A stretch of DNA of 64,000 bases from Myxococcales bacterium (GTDB taxonomy: Bacteria > Myxococcota_A > Polyangia > Palsa-1104 > JAEUJZ01): NCBI GenBank assembly GCA_016794465.1, contig JAEUKA010000036.1:62001-126000 (forward strand), given 5' to 3'. Numbering within the stretch: position 1 is the first letter of the stretch; each line of letters starts with the position of its first letter. A model generated the notes under the pieces. It saw nothing but the letters and a program-made list of their open reading frames with translations, did no database searches and was not told the DNA's origin. Positions 43,285 to 51,362 of this stretch are shown piece by piece. The translations under genes and the position numbers were made by a program.

Positions 43285-45302
43285 CACAGCTCCCTCTTCT
43301 CACCAACCAGCGCCGCTTCCACAAAGTCGAGCCGCTCAAGACCGACAAACAGCTCGTCGCCCACCTGCATGCTCGGGGTCTGAAACACGCCGGCTGCCAC
43401 CGCCTGCTCGGTGTTCTTGTGCAGGATCGCCGCCACGTCGGACAGCGCGCAGCCATGCAGAAGCTCGTCGGCTGGCAGCGACATTCCCAGCAGCACCCGA
43501 CGCAGCGCATCTCCGTCGAGTAGATCGATGTCTTCCGCCCAGTACGCCGCCGCCAGCCGGTTCGCCAGGCGCTGATGCTCAGGCTCGCTCTGCTGGGCCA
43601 CCTGGACACACAGCCGCAGCGCCAAGATCGTGTTCATCGGAAACCGCGACGGAAAGTGCAGTGGCACCCGCAGCCGCCGCGCCCATCGCGCCAGATCTGC
43701 CTGTAGGTATCGCCGCCGCGCCGGCCCCAGCGTCGCACTGCACTCATCGGCAGCTTGCAGCCGACCACTCACCACCGGCACAAAGCGCACCGAGGCCTGA
43801 CATCGCCCCAAGAGCTCCGGCAGCTGCTGCATCAGCAGATAGCAGTAGGCGCTGCCAAGGTCGTAATAGAAGGTCAGCTGCCCGGCGGGCTGTTTCGTCC
43901 CTGGCTCAATCGACAGCGTCGTGGGACTCGGCAGCTCGGCCAGCGTTCGCTTGAGCAGCGCTTGCACCTCGCCCTGCACCGAACGCAGTCGCAGCTCGCT
44001 GTCCGCTTCAAAGCGCAGGATCACCGCCGGCTGGGTGTTGCTCGCCCGGACCAGCGCCCAGGCATCGGGCCAGGTCACGCGGACGCCATCCAGCTCGATG
44101 ACCTCGGTCCCCGGAATGCGCCGCAGCGAGTCCGCCATCTTCGCCACCACCGACCGCTTCTGCTCATCCGGCACCGCCACCCGCAGCTCCGGCGTATTGA
44201 ACAGCTGCGGCAGTCCATCGACCCGCTTGGCCAGCGGCTCCGTCGAGTGTGAGAGCAGCTCCAACAGCCGCGCCGCCGCATAAATCGCATCATCAAAGCC
44301 AAGATAGCGGTGGGCAAAGAACAGGTGTCCCGACATCTCCCCACCCAGCACCGCCCCGGTCTGCCGCATCTTTTCTTTGATCAGCGAGTGCCCGACCCGC
44401 CACATCAGCGCTTGCCCGCCGGCACGCTCAATCTCGTCGATGACCGCCCGGCTGCACTTGACCTCGCAGATGAAGGTCGCGCCCGGCTGCTCCGCCAAGA
44501 TCGCCCGCGCAAACAGGATCATCAGCTGATCGCCCCACAGAATCCGCCCCTGCGAATCGATCACCGTCAGTCGATCGGCATCTCCATCCAGGGCAATCCC
44601 GACCTCGGCACCACTGCGCTTCACCGCATCTTGCAGCTCGCGCAGGTTCTCGGGCACCGTCGGGTCAGGCAAGTGGAGCGGAAAGCGTCCGTCCATCTCA
44701 CACGCCACCGCCAGCGTTGGAAAGCCCAGCGCAGCGAGCAGCGGCAGCACCACCTCGCCCCCGGTGCCGTTGCCCGCATCCACCACCACCGGAAAGCGGC
44801 GCGGTCCAAGCTGCAGCCGCGACTGCACGAATGAAAGGTACTCGCCCACCACCGACTGGGTGCTCAGGCGACCGTGCCCGTGACGAAAGTCCCGCGCTTC
44901 CACCCGCGCCCGCAGCGCTTCCAGCTGGACCCGATCGAGGCTGTTTTTTTGACACAGGATCTTGAAGCCGTTGTCGCTGGCCGGGTTGTGGCTGCCGGTG
45001 ATCTCGACGCCGCCCTGCACCTCGAGCGTATGAACCGCAAAGTAGAGCACTGGCGACGGCACCACCCCGATGTCCAGCACATCCGCCCCACTGGCCAAGA
45101 TCCCCGCCACCAAGGCCGCATGCAGTCGTGGCGAGTGCAGCCGGCAGTCACGCCCGACGACCAGTCGCGCTCCACCGCTGTCCAAGATCAAGCTGCCGAT
45201 GCCCTGCCCCAGCGCGTGGACGACTTCATCGGTGAGGTCACGCTCGGCAACCCCACGGATGTCGTACTCGCGGAACATCAGCGGGTTCATCAGCGGGCTC
45301 AT
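43284..45302 (-). CDS. Phosphomannomutase/phosphoglucomutase fused to a DsbA-like (HCCA isomerase/GST-kappa type) domain
   Basis: 672 residues in one open frame. Residues 1-455 are a complete alpha-D-phosphohexomutase: phosphoserine loop TGSHNP (S104), metal loop DGDADR (239-244), sugar loop GGEMSGH (320-326), phosphate loop RASNTQP (419-425). It interconverts mannose-6-phosphate and mannose-1-phosphate, feeding ManC. After a linker (456-474) comes a thioredoxin-fold domain of the 2-hydroxychromene-2-carboxylate isomerase kind: TFYYDLGSAYCYLL, FPSRFPMNTILALRLC, AAGVFQTPSMQVGDELFVG and LDFVE. The usual CxxC is S484-x-x-C487. I know no such fusion. ATG overlaps manC's stop by 4 bases. Start at 45302, or M6 inside it. 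Confidence 0.9.
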   Translation of the reverse strand: MSPLMNPLMFREYDIRGVAERDLTDEVVHALGQGIGSLILDSGGARLVVGRDCRLHSPRLHAALVAGILASGADVLDIGVVPSPVLYFAVHTLEVQGGVEITGSHNPASDNGFKILCQKNSLDRVQLEALRARVEARDFRHGHGRLSTQSVVGEYLSFVQSRLQLGPRRFPVVVDAGNGTGGEVVLPLLAALGFPTLAVACEMDGRFPLHLPDPTVPENLRELQDAVKRSGAEVGIALDGDADRLTVIDSQGRILWGDQLMILFARAILAEQPGATFICEVKCSRAVIDEIERAGGQALMWRVGHSLIKEKMRQTGAVLGGEMSGHLFFAHRYLGFDDAIYAAARLLELLSHSTEPLAKRVDGLPQLFNTPELRVAVPDEQKRSVVAKMADSLRRIPGTEVIELDGVRVTWPDAWALVRASNTQPAVILRFEADSELRLRSVQGEVQALLKRTLAELPSPTTLSIEPGTKQPAGQLTFYYDLGSAYCYLLMQQLPELLGRCQASVRFVPVVSGRLQAADECSATLGPARRRYLQADLARWARRLRVPLHFPSRFPMNTILALRLCVQVAQQSEPEHQRLANRLAAAYWAEDIDLLDGDALRRVLLGMSLPADELLHGCALSDVAAILHKNTEQAVAAGVFQTPSMQVGDELFVGLERLDFVEAALVGEKREL

Positions 45303-46396
45303 AAATACTGCGTCCGCCCTTCTTTCTGAAGCTGGACGACCGCGTCTTTGACCTGCTGGGCGCGCTCTCTCGGGATGATCAGCACCGCATCATCGGTGGT
45401 TGCGACGATCAGATCGGAAACCCCAATCAGCGTCAGCAGGCGCTTGCCATCACACCACACTAGGTTGTTGTGCGCGTCGAGGATGACCGGCTTCGGTGAC
45501 TCCGCGCTGCTGGTGAAGACATGGTTGCCATGGTCGTCGCCGGGATGAAGTGCATCGAGCGCCGCAAACGAGCCCACGTCATTCCAGCCAAAGTCACCCA
45601 TCAGCACCCGAATCGCCCGCGCCTCGCCCGCGTGCCCGAGTCCAAGCCGCTCCATCACCGCGTAGTCGATCGAGATCGCCGGCGCTTCGGGATAGCGGGC
45701 AGCGGTCCGCTCGGGGTGTTCCGAAAGCTCGTCGAGAATCGCCGACAGCGCCGGCAGCTGGACCCGCAGTTCGTCGAGGATGCGCCGCGCCGGAAAGAAG
45801 AACGTGCCCGAGTTCCACAGGTAGCGGCCCGAGGCCAGATATTCCTCGGCCCGCTGGCGATCCGGTTTTTCCACAAACGCCGCTGCCAGGCGCGTCCCCG
45901 CCGACTCTGGCCCCAGCTCAATGTAGCCGTAGCCCGTCTCTGGCTGGGTCGGACGGATGCCCAGCGTCACCACATGACCGCCTTGCGCCACCGTTAGCGC
46001 CTCGGTCAGCGTGCGCCGAAAGCCTTCTTCATCCGCGACAAAGTGATCCGAGGGCAGCACCGCCATCACCGCCTGCGGATCGCGCTTCCACAGCACCAGC
46101 GCCGCCAGCCCAATGCACGGCGCGGTGTTCCGCCCCGTCGGCTCGACCAAGATGTTGTCGATCGGCAGGCTCGGCAGGCAGCGTCGCAGCTCTGGCACCT
46201 GCTCGGCGGTCGTCACCACCAGCGTCCGCTCCATCGGCACCACTCCGGTCGTCCGACGCGCCGTCGCCCCAATCAGCGTCTCGCCCCCTGGCAGCATCGG
46301 CAAAAACTGCTTCGGCCTCGTGCGCCGACTGTGCGGCCACAGCCTGGTCCCGCCCCCGCCCGCCAGAATCACTACATAAGAATGTGCATCGATCAT
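45299..46396 (-). CDS. manC: Mannose-1-phosphate guanylyltransferase
   Basis: 365 residues from ATG 46396, with GGAGGG five bases ahead. The nucleotidyltransferase signature GGGGTRLWPHSRRTRPKQFL starts near residue 12; VLPSDHFV carries the metal-binding Asp, GYGYIELG and FVEKP follow, and SIDYAVME with GDFGWNDVGS completes the family set. It makes GDP-mannose from mannose-1-phosphate and GTP for glycans or exopolysaccharide. It is the short form, without the C-terminal phosphomannose isomerase domain. It is first in an operon with the phosphomannomutase fusion (4-base overlap) and xseA; a terminator at 46422-46461 separates it from the upstream lipoprotein gene. Confidence 0.93.
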   Translation of the reverse strand: MIDAHSYVVILAGGGGTRLWPHSRRTRPKQFLPMLPGGETLIGATARRTTGVVPMERTLVVTTAEQVPELRRCLPSLPIDNILVEPTGRNTAPCIGLAALVLWKRDPQAVMAVLPSDHFVADEEGFRRTLTEALTVAQGGHVVTLGIRPTQPETGYGYIELGPESAGTRLAAAFVEKPDRQRAEEYLASGRYLWNSGTFFFPARRILDELRVQLPALSAILDELSEHPERTAARYPEAPAISIDYAVMERLGLGHAGEARAIRVLMGDFGWNDVGSFAALDALHPGDDHGNHVFTSSAESPKPVILDAHNNLVWCDGKRLLTLIGVSDLIVATTDDAVLIIPRERAQQVKDAVVQLQKEGRTQYL

Positions 46397-46421
46397 CTGC
46401 ACCCTCCGAAGTCCGGACCCC

Positions 46422-46461
46422 AAAAGTCGAGAGCCCCAGGAGGTATTCCCCCTAGGGCTCT
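46422..46461 (-). terminator. Intrinsic terminator after the 46513-47571 lipoprotein gene
   Basis: On the minus strand AGAGCCC (46461-46455) pairs with GGGCTCT (46436-46430), with an inner AGG/CCT continuation, and TTTT follows at 46425-46422. It lies just before the manC ribosome site. Confidence 0.55.
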
Positions 46462-46512
46462 ACGGCGACCGCCGAATCGACTGCTCAGCCGTCGCCTGCA
46501 GCGGCGCGCCGA

Positions 46513-47571
46513 CTAGAACTTGGCGCCGACGCCGGTGAAGCCGATGCCCACCGACATGCCGTTGTACTTCTTGCCGCCAGCGACCGGGGCCCAGTTGCCT
46601 TGGTCGTCGAAGACCTGGACATCCGAGCTGAGCACGTTGCCCACCGCCGAGCTCTTCACTTCCTCGGGGAGGATCTTGCAGGTCATCGGGTTGGTCTTGC
46701 AGCAGTCCGCCGGCTTGCTCGCGCACTTGGTCTTGGTCGCCGGATCGTTCTGGTTCTCAAACAGGCCGATGATGGTCTTGGCGGTGTCACCCATCGGGTC
46801 CTTGTTGATCATCTCCGACAGCAGCGTCGCCACCAGCGGCACGATCTTCTCGTCGATGTCCTTCTGGGCCAGCACGCCGTGCAGGATGCCGTCCTTCACC
46901 TTCAGCACGCTGCCGTCCTTGACCACCGTGCCTTCAAAGTGCGCGCCCCGCAGTGCCAGTGGAAGCATCTTGCCGTCACCAAGTGGCAGCCGGATCTCGA
47001 TCTTCTGCTCGTTGCTCGGCTTCTGATCTTTCGAGGCCAGCGTTGTCAGCTTGCCCGACTCGATCTTGCCGAACAGCGACACCGGCATGATGTCCGTCGC
47101 CAGCGTGAACGTATCCGACCCGTCAAACTTCGGTGCCGGCGCCATCGCCACCGGAGGCTTGGCCAGCCCCAAAGTCACCGACGCACAGTCCGCTTTGGTC
47201 AGATCCGGAGACTTGACGTTGAGCAGCACGATCGCCTCGCCGCCCATCACCGCCTTGTTCACCGACGCCTGAATGTCCAGGCCCGACAGCGAGATGGTGC
47301 TGATCAGGTTCTTCAGCTGATTTTCCGGACGAAGGTCGCCATCGAAGTCATACACGTAGGTCTTGTTGCCACTCACACCCGGCAGCTTGAGCGAATCGGT
47401 GGCAGCCTTGTTTTCCGTGCCAGTTACCATCGCAGCGGTGCAGACGGCCGGCGCCATCATGTTTGGGTCCATGGCCATATCGTCTCCGCCACAGCCAGTG
47501 CCAGCTGCCGACAGAAGAAAGCCACAGGTTGCTCCCAGAAACATTCCTTGGACGTGGGTGAATCGACGCAT
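46513..47571 (-). CDS. Lipoprotein of unknown function
   Basis: 352 residues from ATG 47571, with GGAGG in front. Lipobox SAAGTGC (about C28) then GGDD. The mature protein is beta-rich with repeated hydrophobic strands (TISLSGLDIQASVNKAV, VKDGILHGVLAQKDIDEKI) and a late CCKTNPMTC cluster near residue 300. The pattern (GSVLKVKDGILHGVLA) recurs in large myxobacterial lipoproteins near 350-400 residues that have no assigned function. No enzyme motif was found. The gene is alone on its strand, with its own terminator and a divergent neighbour (DUF4388 protein). Confidence 0.7.
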   Translation of the reverse strand: MRRFTHVQGMFLGATCGFLLSAAGTGCGGDDMAMDPNMMAPAVCTAAMVTGTENKAATDSLKLPGVSGNKTYVYDFDGDLRPENQLKNLISTISLSGLDIQASVNKAVMGGEAIVLLNVKSPDLTKADCASVTLGLAKPPVAMAPAPKFDGSDTFTLATDIMPVSLFGKIESGKLTTLASKDQKPSNEQKIEIRLPLGDGKMLPLALRGAHFEGTVVKDGSVLKVKDGILHGVLAQKDIDEKIVPLVATLLSEMINKDPMGDTAKTIIGLFENQNDPATKTKCASKPADCCKTNPMTCKILPEEVKSSAVGNVLSSDVQVFDDQGNWAPVAGGKKYNGMSVGIGFTGVGAKF

Positions 47572-47632
47572 ACGGGAAACCTCCGACAGTTGTTCGACTT
47601 TTTCCGCACCCACTCGGGCACGCAAGGCTCCG

Positions 47633-47662
47633 TTCATATCGAAAGTCGTGGCTGCGGTGCAA
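47633..47662 (-). promoter_or_regulatory. Possible promoter for the 46513-47571 lipoprotein gene
   Basis: On the minus strand TTGCAC (47662-47657), 18-base spacer, TATGAA (47638-47633). Expected start about 47626, 55 bases before ATG 47571. It shares the TTGC -35 form with other candidates in the window. Confidence 0.3.
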
Positions 47663-47688
47663 GAGGCAATGCGGCGACGTAGCAGCGA

Positions 47689-47718
47689 TTGACCCGGTGA
47701 AAGCTCTAGCGGTAAGCT
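47689..47718 (+). promoter_or_regulatory. Possible promoter for the DUF4388 gene
   Basis: TTGACC (47689-47694; 5 of 6), 18-base spacer, TAAGCT (47713-47718; 3 of 6), 19 bases before ATG 47738. Confidence 0.3.
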
Positions 47719-47737
47719 CTCTTGGGGTTGTCTTTTC

Positions 47738-48751
47738 ATGTCGCTAGCTTCATCTGCACCGAGCGCATTTCGCTGGACCGGCTCTCTCAAGGAAACAAGC
47801 ATCAGACAGCTGTACGAGCGCTGTCAGCGAATCCGTCTCACCGGCAACATGCGCCTCTTGCAGGGCGACCAGACGCTGGATCTGATGTGGATTGGCGGCG
47901 AGCCGATCGAAAACGAGGGCGACCAGGGCACGCGATCACTGCCGCTGTGGACAAGCGGCGAGTTCGTGGTCGAGCAGCGCATCCCCGACTGGAAGGGACG
48001 GCTGACCCAGGGCGTTGAGCTGACCGGTTCGCTGCGCTCGGGCCAGATCTCGGCGATCTACAAGCTCTGTGCGGACAACCAGCTCTCGGCGGATGTCGAG
48101 CTGCTGAGATCCAGTGGCGATGTCGCCCAGGTTCGCTTCACGCTCGGAAAAGCGGAGAGCGCGGTCATCGCCGGTCAGTCCGAGAGTGCGATCGCCGCGA
48201 TGTCCAAGCTCAACGCCTGGACCGATGGTACGTTTCGCATCGTCATGCGCCCGGCGTTCGGCGATGAAAAGGCTGCCGAGGCGCCGGTGTTCAAGCCCCA
48301 AGGTGGCGCCCAGTTCGATGTCACCGGCAACCTCGACCTGGCCAAGGGGCAGTCCGACTGGCCGGGTGGAGCCGCCAGCCCCTCGAACCCGCCACGCGCC
48401 ACTGCGTCCCCTTCACCTGCCGTGCCGCCGAAGTCCAACTCCACTGGCTCGAATCCCCCCAAGGCAGCGGGTGCCTCTGGCTCGGCTGCTGCGATCCCTC
48501 CTAGGCTGGCACAGACGCTGATCAAAGCCCCAGCCCCAGCGGGTCTGATTCAGGCCAGTGCGGGGTCAGCCCCGGCAGGTCTGGCTTCTTCCAGCTCGGC
48601 ACCGACAGTGCCGATGACCTCGGTCAGCAAGGAACAGATTGCCGATGCCAAGCGCGCCAGCAAAGGCGGTAACACCACGCTGGTGATCGTCTCGGTGCTG
48701 GTGATCGTCCTGTGCCTGGGTGGAATCGCCGCCGCTGTCCTGCTTCGTTAA
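47738..48751 (+). CDS. Tandem DUF4388 (PATAN-type) protein, tail-anchored
   Basis: 337 residues. Two DUF4388-like units are seen: about 12-90 (SLKETSIRQLYERCQRIRLT, LMWIGGEPIENEG) and 95-180 (SLRSGQISAIYKLCADNQLS, FTLGKAESAVIAG, AWTDGTFRIV). These domains occur in delta-proteobacterial response-regulator and motility proteins and are thought to mediate protein contacts, for example with small GTPases. A Pro/Ser/Ala linker leads to a C-terminal helix (TTLVIVSVLVIVLCLGGIAAAVLL) that ends the protein, giving a tail-anchored cytoplasmic protein. It is divergent from the lipoprotein gene and is followed by rlmN after 55 bases. Confidence 0.75.
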   Translation: MSLASSAPSAFRWTGSLKETSIRQLYERCQRIRLTGNMRLLQGDQTLDLMWIGGEPIENEGDQGTRSLPLWTSGEFVVEQRIPDWKGRLTQGVELTGSLRSGQISAIYKLCADNQLSADVELLRSSGDVAQVRFTLGKAESAVIAGQSESAIAAMSKLNAWTDGTFRIVMRPAFGDEKAAEAPVFKPQGGAQFDVTGNLDLAKGQSDWPGGAASPSNPPRATASPSPAVPPKSNSTGSNPPKAAGASGSAAAIPPRLAQTLIKAPAPAGLIQASAGSAPAGLASSSSAPTVPMTSVSKEQIADAKRASKGGNTTLVIVSVLVIVLCLGGIAAAVLLR

Positions 48752-48788
48752 CCCGCTGTACAAGGCTCGCTCTACCCGCGTCGCTTCT

Positions 48789-48797
48789 TGCTAGACT
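48789..48797 (+). promoter_or_regulatory. Extended -10 box for rlmN, leaderless geometry
   Basis: TGCTAGACT is an extended -10 element (TGn before TAGACT) ending 9 bases before ATG 48807, so transcription would begin about 3 bases before the ATG. No -35 of note was found, as is usual for extended -10 promoters. Confidence 0.35.
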
Positions 48798-48806
48798 GCC
48801 CGCGCG

Positions 48807-50051
48807 ATGAGCACTGACCAGTCCCCCGCCTTGTCTCCCGTCCTGTCCGAAGCCCCGATCGAGCTGCGCAACCAGACCTACGAGGATCTGACCGAGCTGA
48901 TGCAGCAGCTGGGGGAGAAGCGCTATCGCGGTGAGCAGCTGTTTCGCTGGGTCCATGCCCGTGGCGTGACCGACCTCGATCAGATGACCGATGTCAGTCG
49001 AACCCTGCGCGCGCGGCTGCGGGGCGAAAACCTCGTCCGGGTGGCCGAGCTACAGATCGACAAGGTTCAGCTGTCCGCCGATGGCACCCGCAAGCTGCGG
49101 CTCAAGACTGCGGACAACCGACTGATCGAGAGCGTGCTGATTCCCGATGACGATGCGCGCCGAGCAGCGCTGGGCCGAGCCGCCGAGGCCCGCACTCCCG
49201 ATGCCTATGACGACGATGAAGACGAGGTCTGGGAGCGCAAGAAGCTGACCCAGTGCGTATCGTCTCAGGTCGGCTGCGCGATTGACTGCGACTTCTGCGC
49301 CACCGCCAAGCTTGGCTTTGGACGCAACCTGTCTGCCGGCGAGATCGTCAGCCAGGTCTACCAAGCCGAAGCGCTGCTGCGCAGCCTGCCCACCGATGAT
49401 CCAACGCGCCTGGCCGGTGGAGATCAGGTGACCAATCTGGTCTTTATGGGAATGGGCGAGCCGCTGCACAACATCGACAACCTGATGCGATCGCTGCGCA
49501 TCCTGCTCCATCCCCTGGGACGGAGCTTTTCGCGACGACGCATCACTGTCTCGACTGCGGGACTGGTTCCGGCAATCGAGCGGCTCGGTCGCGAGGGCTT
49601 GCCGGTCAACCTGGCGGTGTCGCTCAATGCCTCAAGCGATGCGGTACGCGATGTCATCATGCCCATCAACCGTCGCTATCCGCTCAAAGATCTGCTGGGC
49701 GCACTGCGGCGCTTTCCGCTCGACCGTCGGCAGCGCATCACCATCGAGTACGTTCTCCTCGGCGGCCTCAACGACAGCCTGGAAGACGCTCGGCGCTTGC
49801 CCGATCTGCTGCGCGGCATTCCCTGCAAGCTCAACTTGATTCCCTGGAATCCGCACCCGCAGGCTTCCTATCAAAGGCCCGAACAGCGGGCCGTCCTCGC
49901 CTTCCAAGCCGAGTGCATGAAGCTCGGCTTTGTCACCTATATTCGCAAGACACGCGGCGATGACATTGATGCGGCGTGTGGACAGCTAGCGGCTGAAAAC
50001 GATCCCCGCGCCGGTCGCCAAAAGCCCGGACGACTCCCGATCCTCAGCTAG
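48807..50051 (+). CDS. rlmN: Dual-specificity 23S rRNA/tRNA adenine-C2 methyltransferase RlmN, with an acidic insertion
   Basis: 414 residues. The radical-SAM cluster is C157-x3-C161-x2-C164, in GCAIDCDFCATA. The catalytic cysteine of the CVSSQVG segment is C150, and the C-terminal one (methylated in the mechanism) is about C391 in DDIDAACGQL. MGMGEPL and VSLNASSDAVRDVIMPINR are family landmarks. It methylates A2503 of 23S rRNA and A37 of some tRNAs. Unlike E. coli RlmN, an insert of about 29 residues at 117-145 (rich in Ala and in Asp/Glu, with AYDDDEDEVWERKK) separates the LIPDDD strand from CVSSQVG. E. coli RlmN is 384 residues. Confidence 0.95.
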   Translation: MSTDQSPALSPVLSEAPIELRNQTYEDLTELMQQLGEKRYRGEQLFRWVHARGVTDLDQMTDVSRTLRARLRGENLVRVAELQIDKVQLSADGTRKLRLKTADNRLIESVLIPDDDARRAALGRAAEARTPDAYDDDEDEVWERKKLTQCVSSQVGCAIDCDFCATAKLGFGRNLSAGEIVSQVYQAEALLRSLPTDDPTRLAGGDQVTNLVFMGMGEPLHNIDNLMRSLRILLHPLGRSFSRRRITVSTAGLVPAIERLGREGLPVNLAVSLNASSDAVRDVIMPINRRYPLKDLLGALRRFPLDRRQRITIEYVLLGGLNDSLEDARRLPDLLRGIPCKLNLIPWNPHPQASYQRPEQRAVLAFQAECMKLGFVTYIRKTRGDDIDAACGQLAAENDPRAGRQKPGRLPILS

Positions 50052-50084
50052 CGGCAGCACTACCCTCCGCACCTTCCTACCCAG

Positions 50085-50129
50085 CGTACTTTCCCTCCGC
50101 GCCGTACTTTCCCTCCGCGCCGTACTTTC
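50085..50129. repeat. 2.5 copies of an 18-bp direct repeat between rlmN and the SDR gene
   Basis: CGTACTTTCCCTCCGCGC occurs at 50085-50102 and 50103-50120, with a further CGTACTTTC at 50121-50129. It is in a 245-base gap, not in a gene. Confidence 0.7.
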
Positions 50130-50146
50130 AATATGATGCAGATGTG

Positions 50147-50263
50147 ATGCCTCTTTACTGTGGCCTTCTGCTCGCGGCCTTGTCCGTACCGGTGCGCATC
50201 CGCACGCCCGACGGTGATGACGTGCGTAACTGCGCATTGCTTTGCGAGGTGCCGCCCTGTTAG
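50147..50263 (+). CDS. Possible 38-residue small protein (doubtful)
   Basis: An ATG-to-TAG frame in the 245-base gap codes a short hydrophobic start (MPLYCGLLLAALSVPV) and four cysteines in 38 residues. No ribosome site of strength precedes it, and its end overlaps the candidate promoter of the SDR gene. I would treat it as unconfirmed. Confidence 0.15.
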   Translation: MPLYCGLLLAALSVPVRIRTPDGDDVRNCALLCEVPPC

Positions 50264-50266
50264 AAC
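50237..50266 (+). promoter_or_regulatory. Candidate promoter for the SDR/Rieske pair
   Basis: TTGCTT (50237-50242), 18-base spacer, TAGAAC (50261-50266). Expected start about 50273, leaving a 24-base leader that contains AAGGAG (50280-50285) before ATG 50297. Confidence 0.4.
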
Positions 50267-50296
50267 GTAGCCGCTTTTTGAAGGAGCCTACAGTCT

Positions 50297-51352
50297 ATGA
50301 GTTCCGTTTCTCCCGGCAGTCGTCCTGCTGGCAAAGTCCTCCTCACCGGTGCCAGTGGTCACTTGGGCGCCAACCTCATGCACCGCCTGCTTGACGATGG
50401 CCACGAGGTGCGTGTCCTGCTCCGTCCTGGTAGCAACAACAGCGCCGTCGATGGCGTCGCGGTCGAGCGAGTCTACGGCGACCTTCGCGATGCCCAAGCG
50501 GTCGACTCGGCGGTGCGCGGCTGTCAGCGAATCTTTCATACCGCTGCCAAAGTCTCGACGATCTACGGCAATGCCAAGCACAAGCGCGAGATCTACGACT
50601 GCAACGTCCTGGGGACGCGCAACATCCTCACCGCCGCCAAGAAGTTCGAGGTCGAGCGCACCGTAGTCACGGGCAGCTTCAGCGCCGTCGGCTACGACCA
50701 CCACAACCCATCCCACCCCGCCACCGAGGAGATGCGCATCTATCCCTTTGAGCGGATGATGCCGTACGAAGCCTCGAAGACCTTCGTCGAGCTGGAGTGT
50801 CTGGCCGCCGCCAATCGCGGACTCAATGTCAGCATCGCCACCTCCTGCGCCATCCTTGGACCCCACGACTACAAGCCATCGCGCATGGGCCGCGCCTTGT
50901 GTGACTTCGCCAACGGCAAGCTCCACGCCTACATCGAAGGCGGCTTCGAGTTCGTCTCTGCCCACGACATCGTCGAAGGCCACATCCTGACCATGCAAAA
51001 AGGGCGGCGAGGCGAAAAGTACGTCTTCGCCAGCGAGTTTATGACCCTGCCCGAGATCATGGCGATGTGGGAGCGCATCACCGGTACGCCCCGGCCCCGC
51101 TTCAAAGTGCCGGTGCAGCTGATGGGCGCCGTGGCCGAAGTGCTGAGTCCGATCCTCTCGTTTGTGGCGCCGGACTTTCCGCAGCGGCTCACCCCTGGGG
51201 CGGTTCGGCTGCTGCAGCTACATCGTCACGCCGACCTGACCAAGGCCAAGACCGAGCTTGGTTACCAGCCCACGTCCGTCGAGCGCGCCTGCCGCGAAGC
51301 CTATGAGTTCTTCGCCCGGCGCGGTGCCATCCGCACTCCTCTAGCCGCTTAG
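50297..51352 (+). CDS. NAD(P)-dependent epimerase/3-beta-hydroxysteroid-dehydrogenase-type reductase (SDR), possible SdmB homologue
   Basis: 351 residues with AAGGAG ahead of ATG. An extended SDR: nucleotide-binding GASGHLG (about 19-25), VTGSFSAVG with the catalytic Ser, and YEASK (Tyr-x3-Lys) complete the active site; ADLTKAKTELGYQPTSVE near the C-terminus is typical of the 3-beta-HSD/HpnA group. Its stop is 10 bases before a Rieske oxygenase. In Methylococcus the pair SdmA (Rieske) and SdmB (reductase of this group) removes a C-4 methyl of sterols, and Myxococcota include sterol makers, so the pair could be SdmB/SdmA; other roles such as hopanoid or sugar epimerisation remain open. Confidence 0.85.
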   Translation: MSSVSPGSRPAGKVLLTGASGHLGANLMHRLLDDGHEVRVLLRPGSNNSAVDGVAVERVYGDLRDAQAVDSAVRGCQRIFHTAAKVSTIYGNAKHKREIYDCNVLGTRNILTAAKKFEVERTVVTGSFSAVGYDHHNPSHPATEEMRIYPFERMMPYEASKTFVELECLAAANRGLNVSIATSCAILGPHDYKPSRMGRALCDFANGKLHAYIEGGFEFVSAHDIVEGHILTMQKGRRGEKYVFASEFMTLPEIMAMWERITGTPRPRFKVPVQLMGAVAEVLSPILSFVAPDFPQRLTPGAVRLLQLHRHADLTKAKTELGYQPTSVERACREAYEFFARRGAIRTPLAA

Positions 51353-51362
51353 GAGTCCTCCC

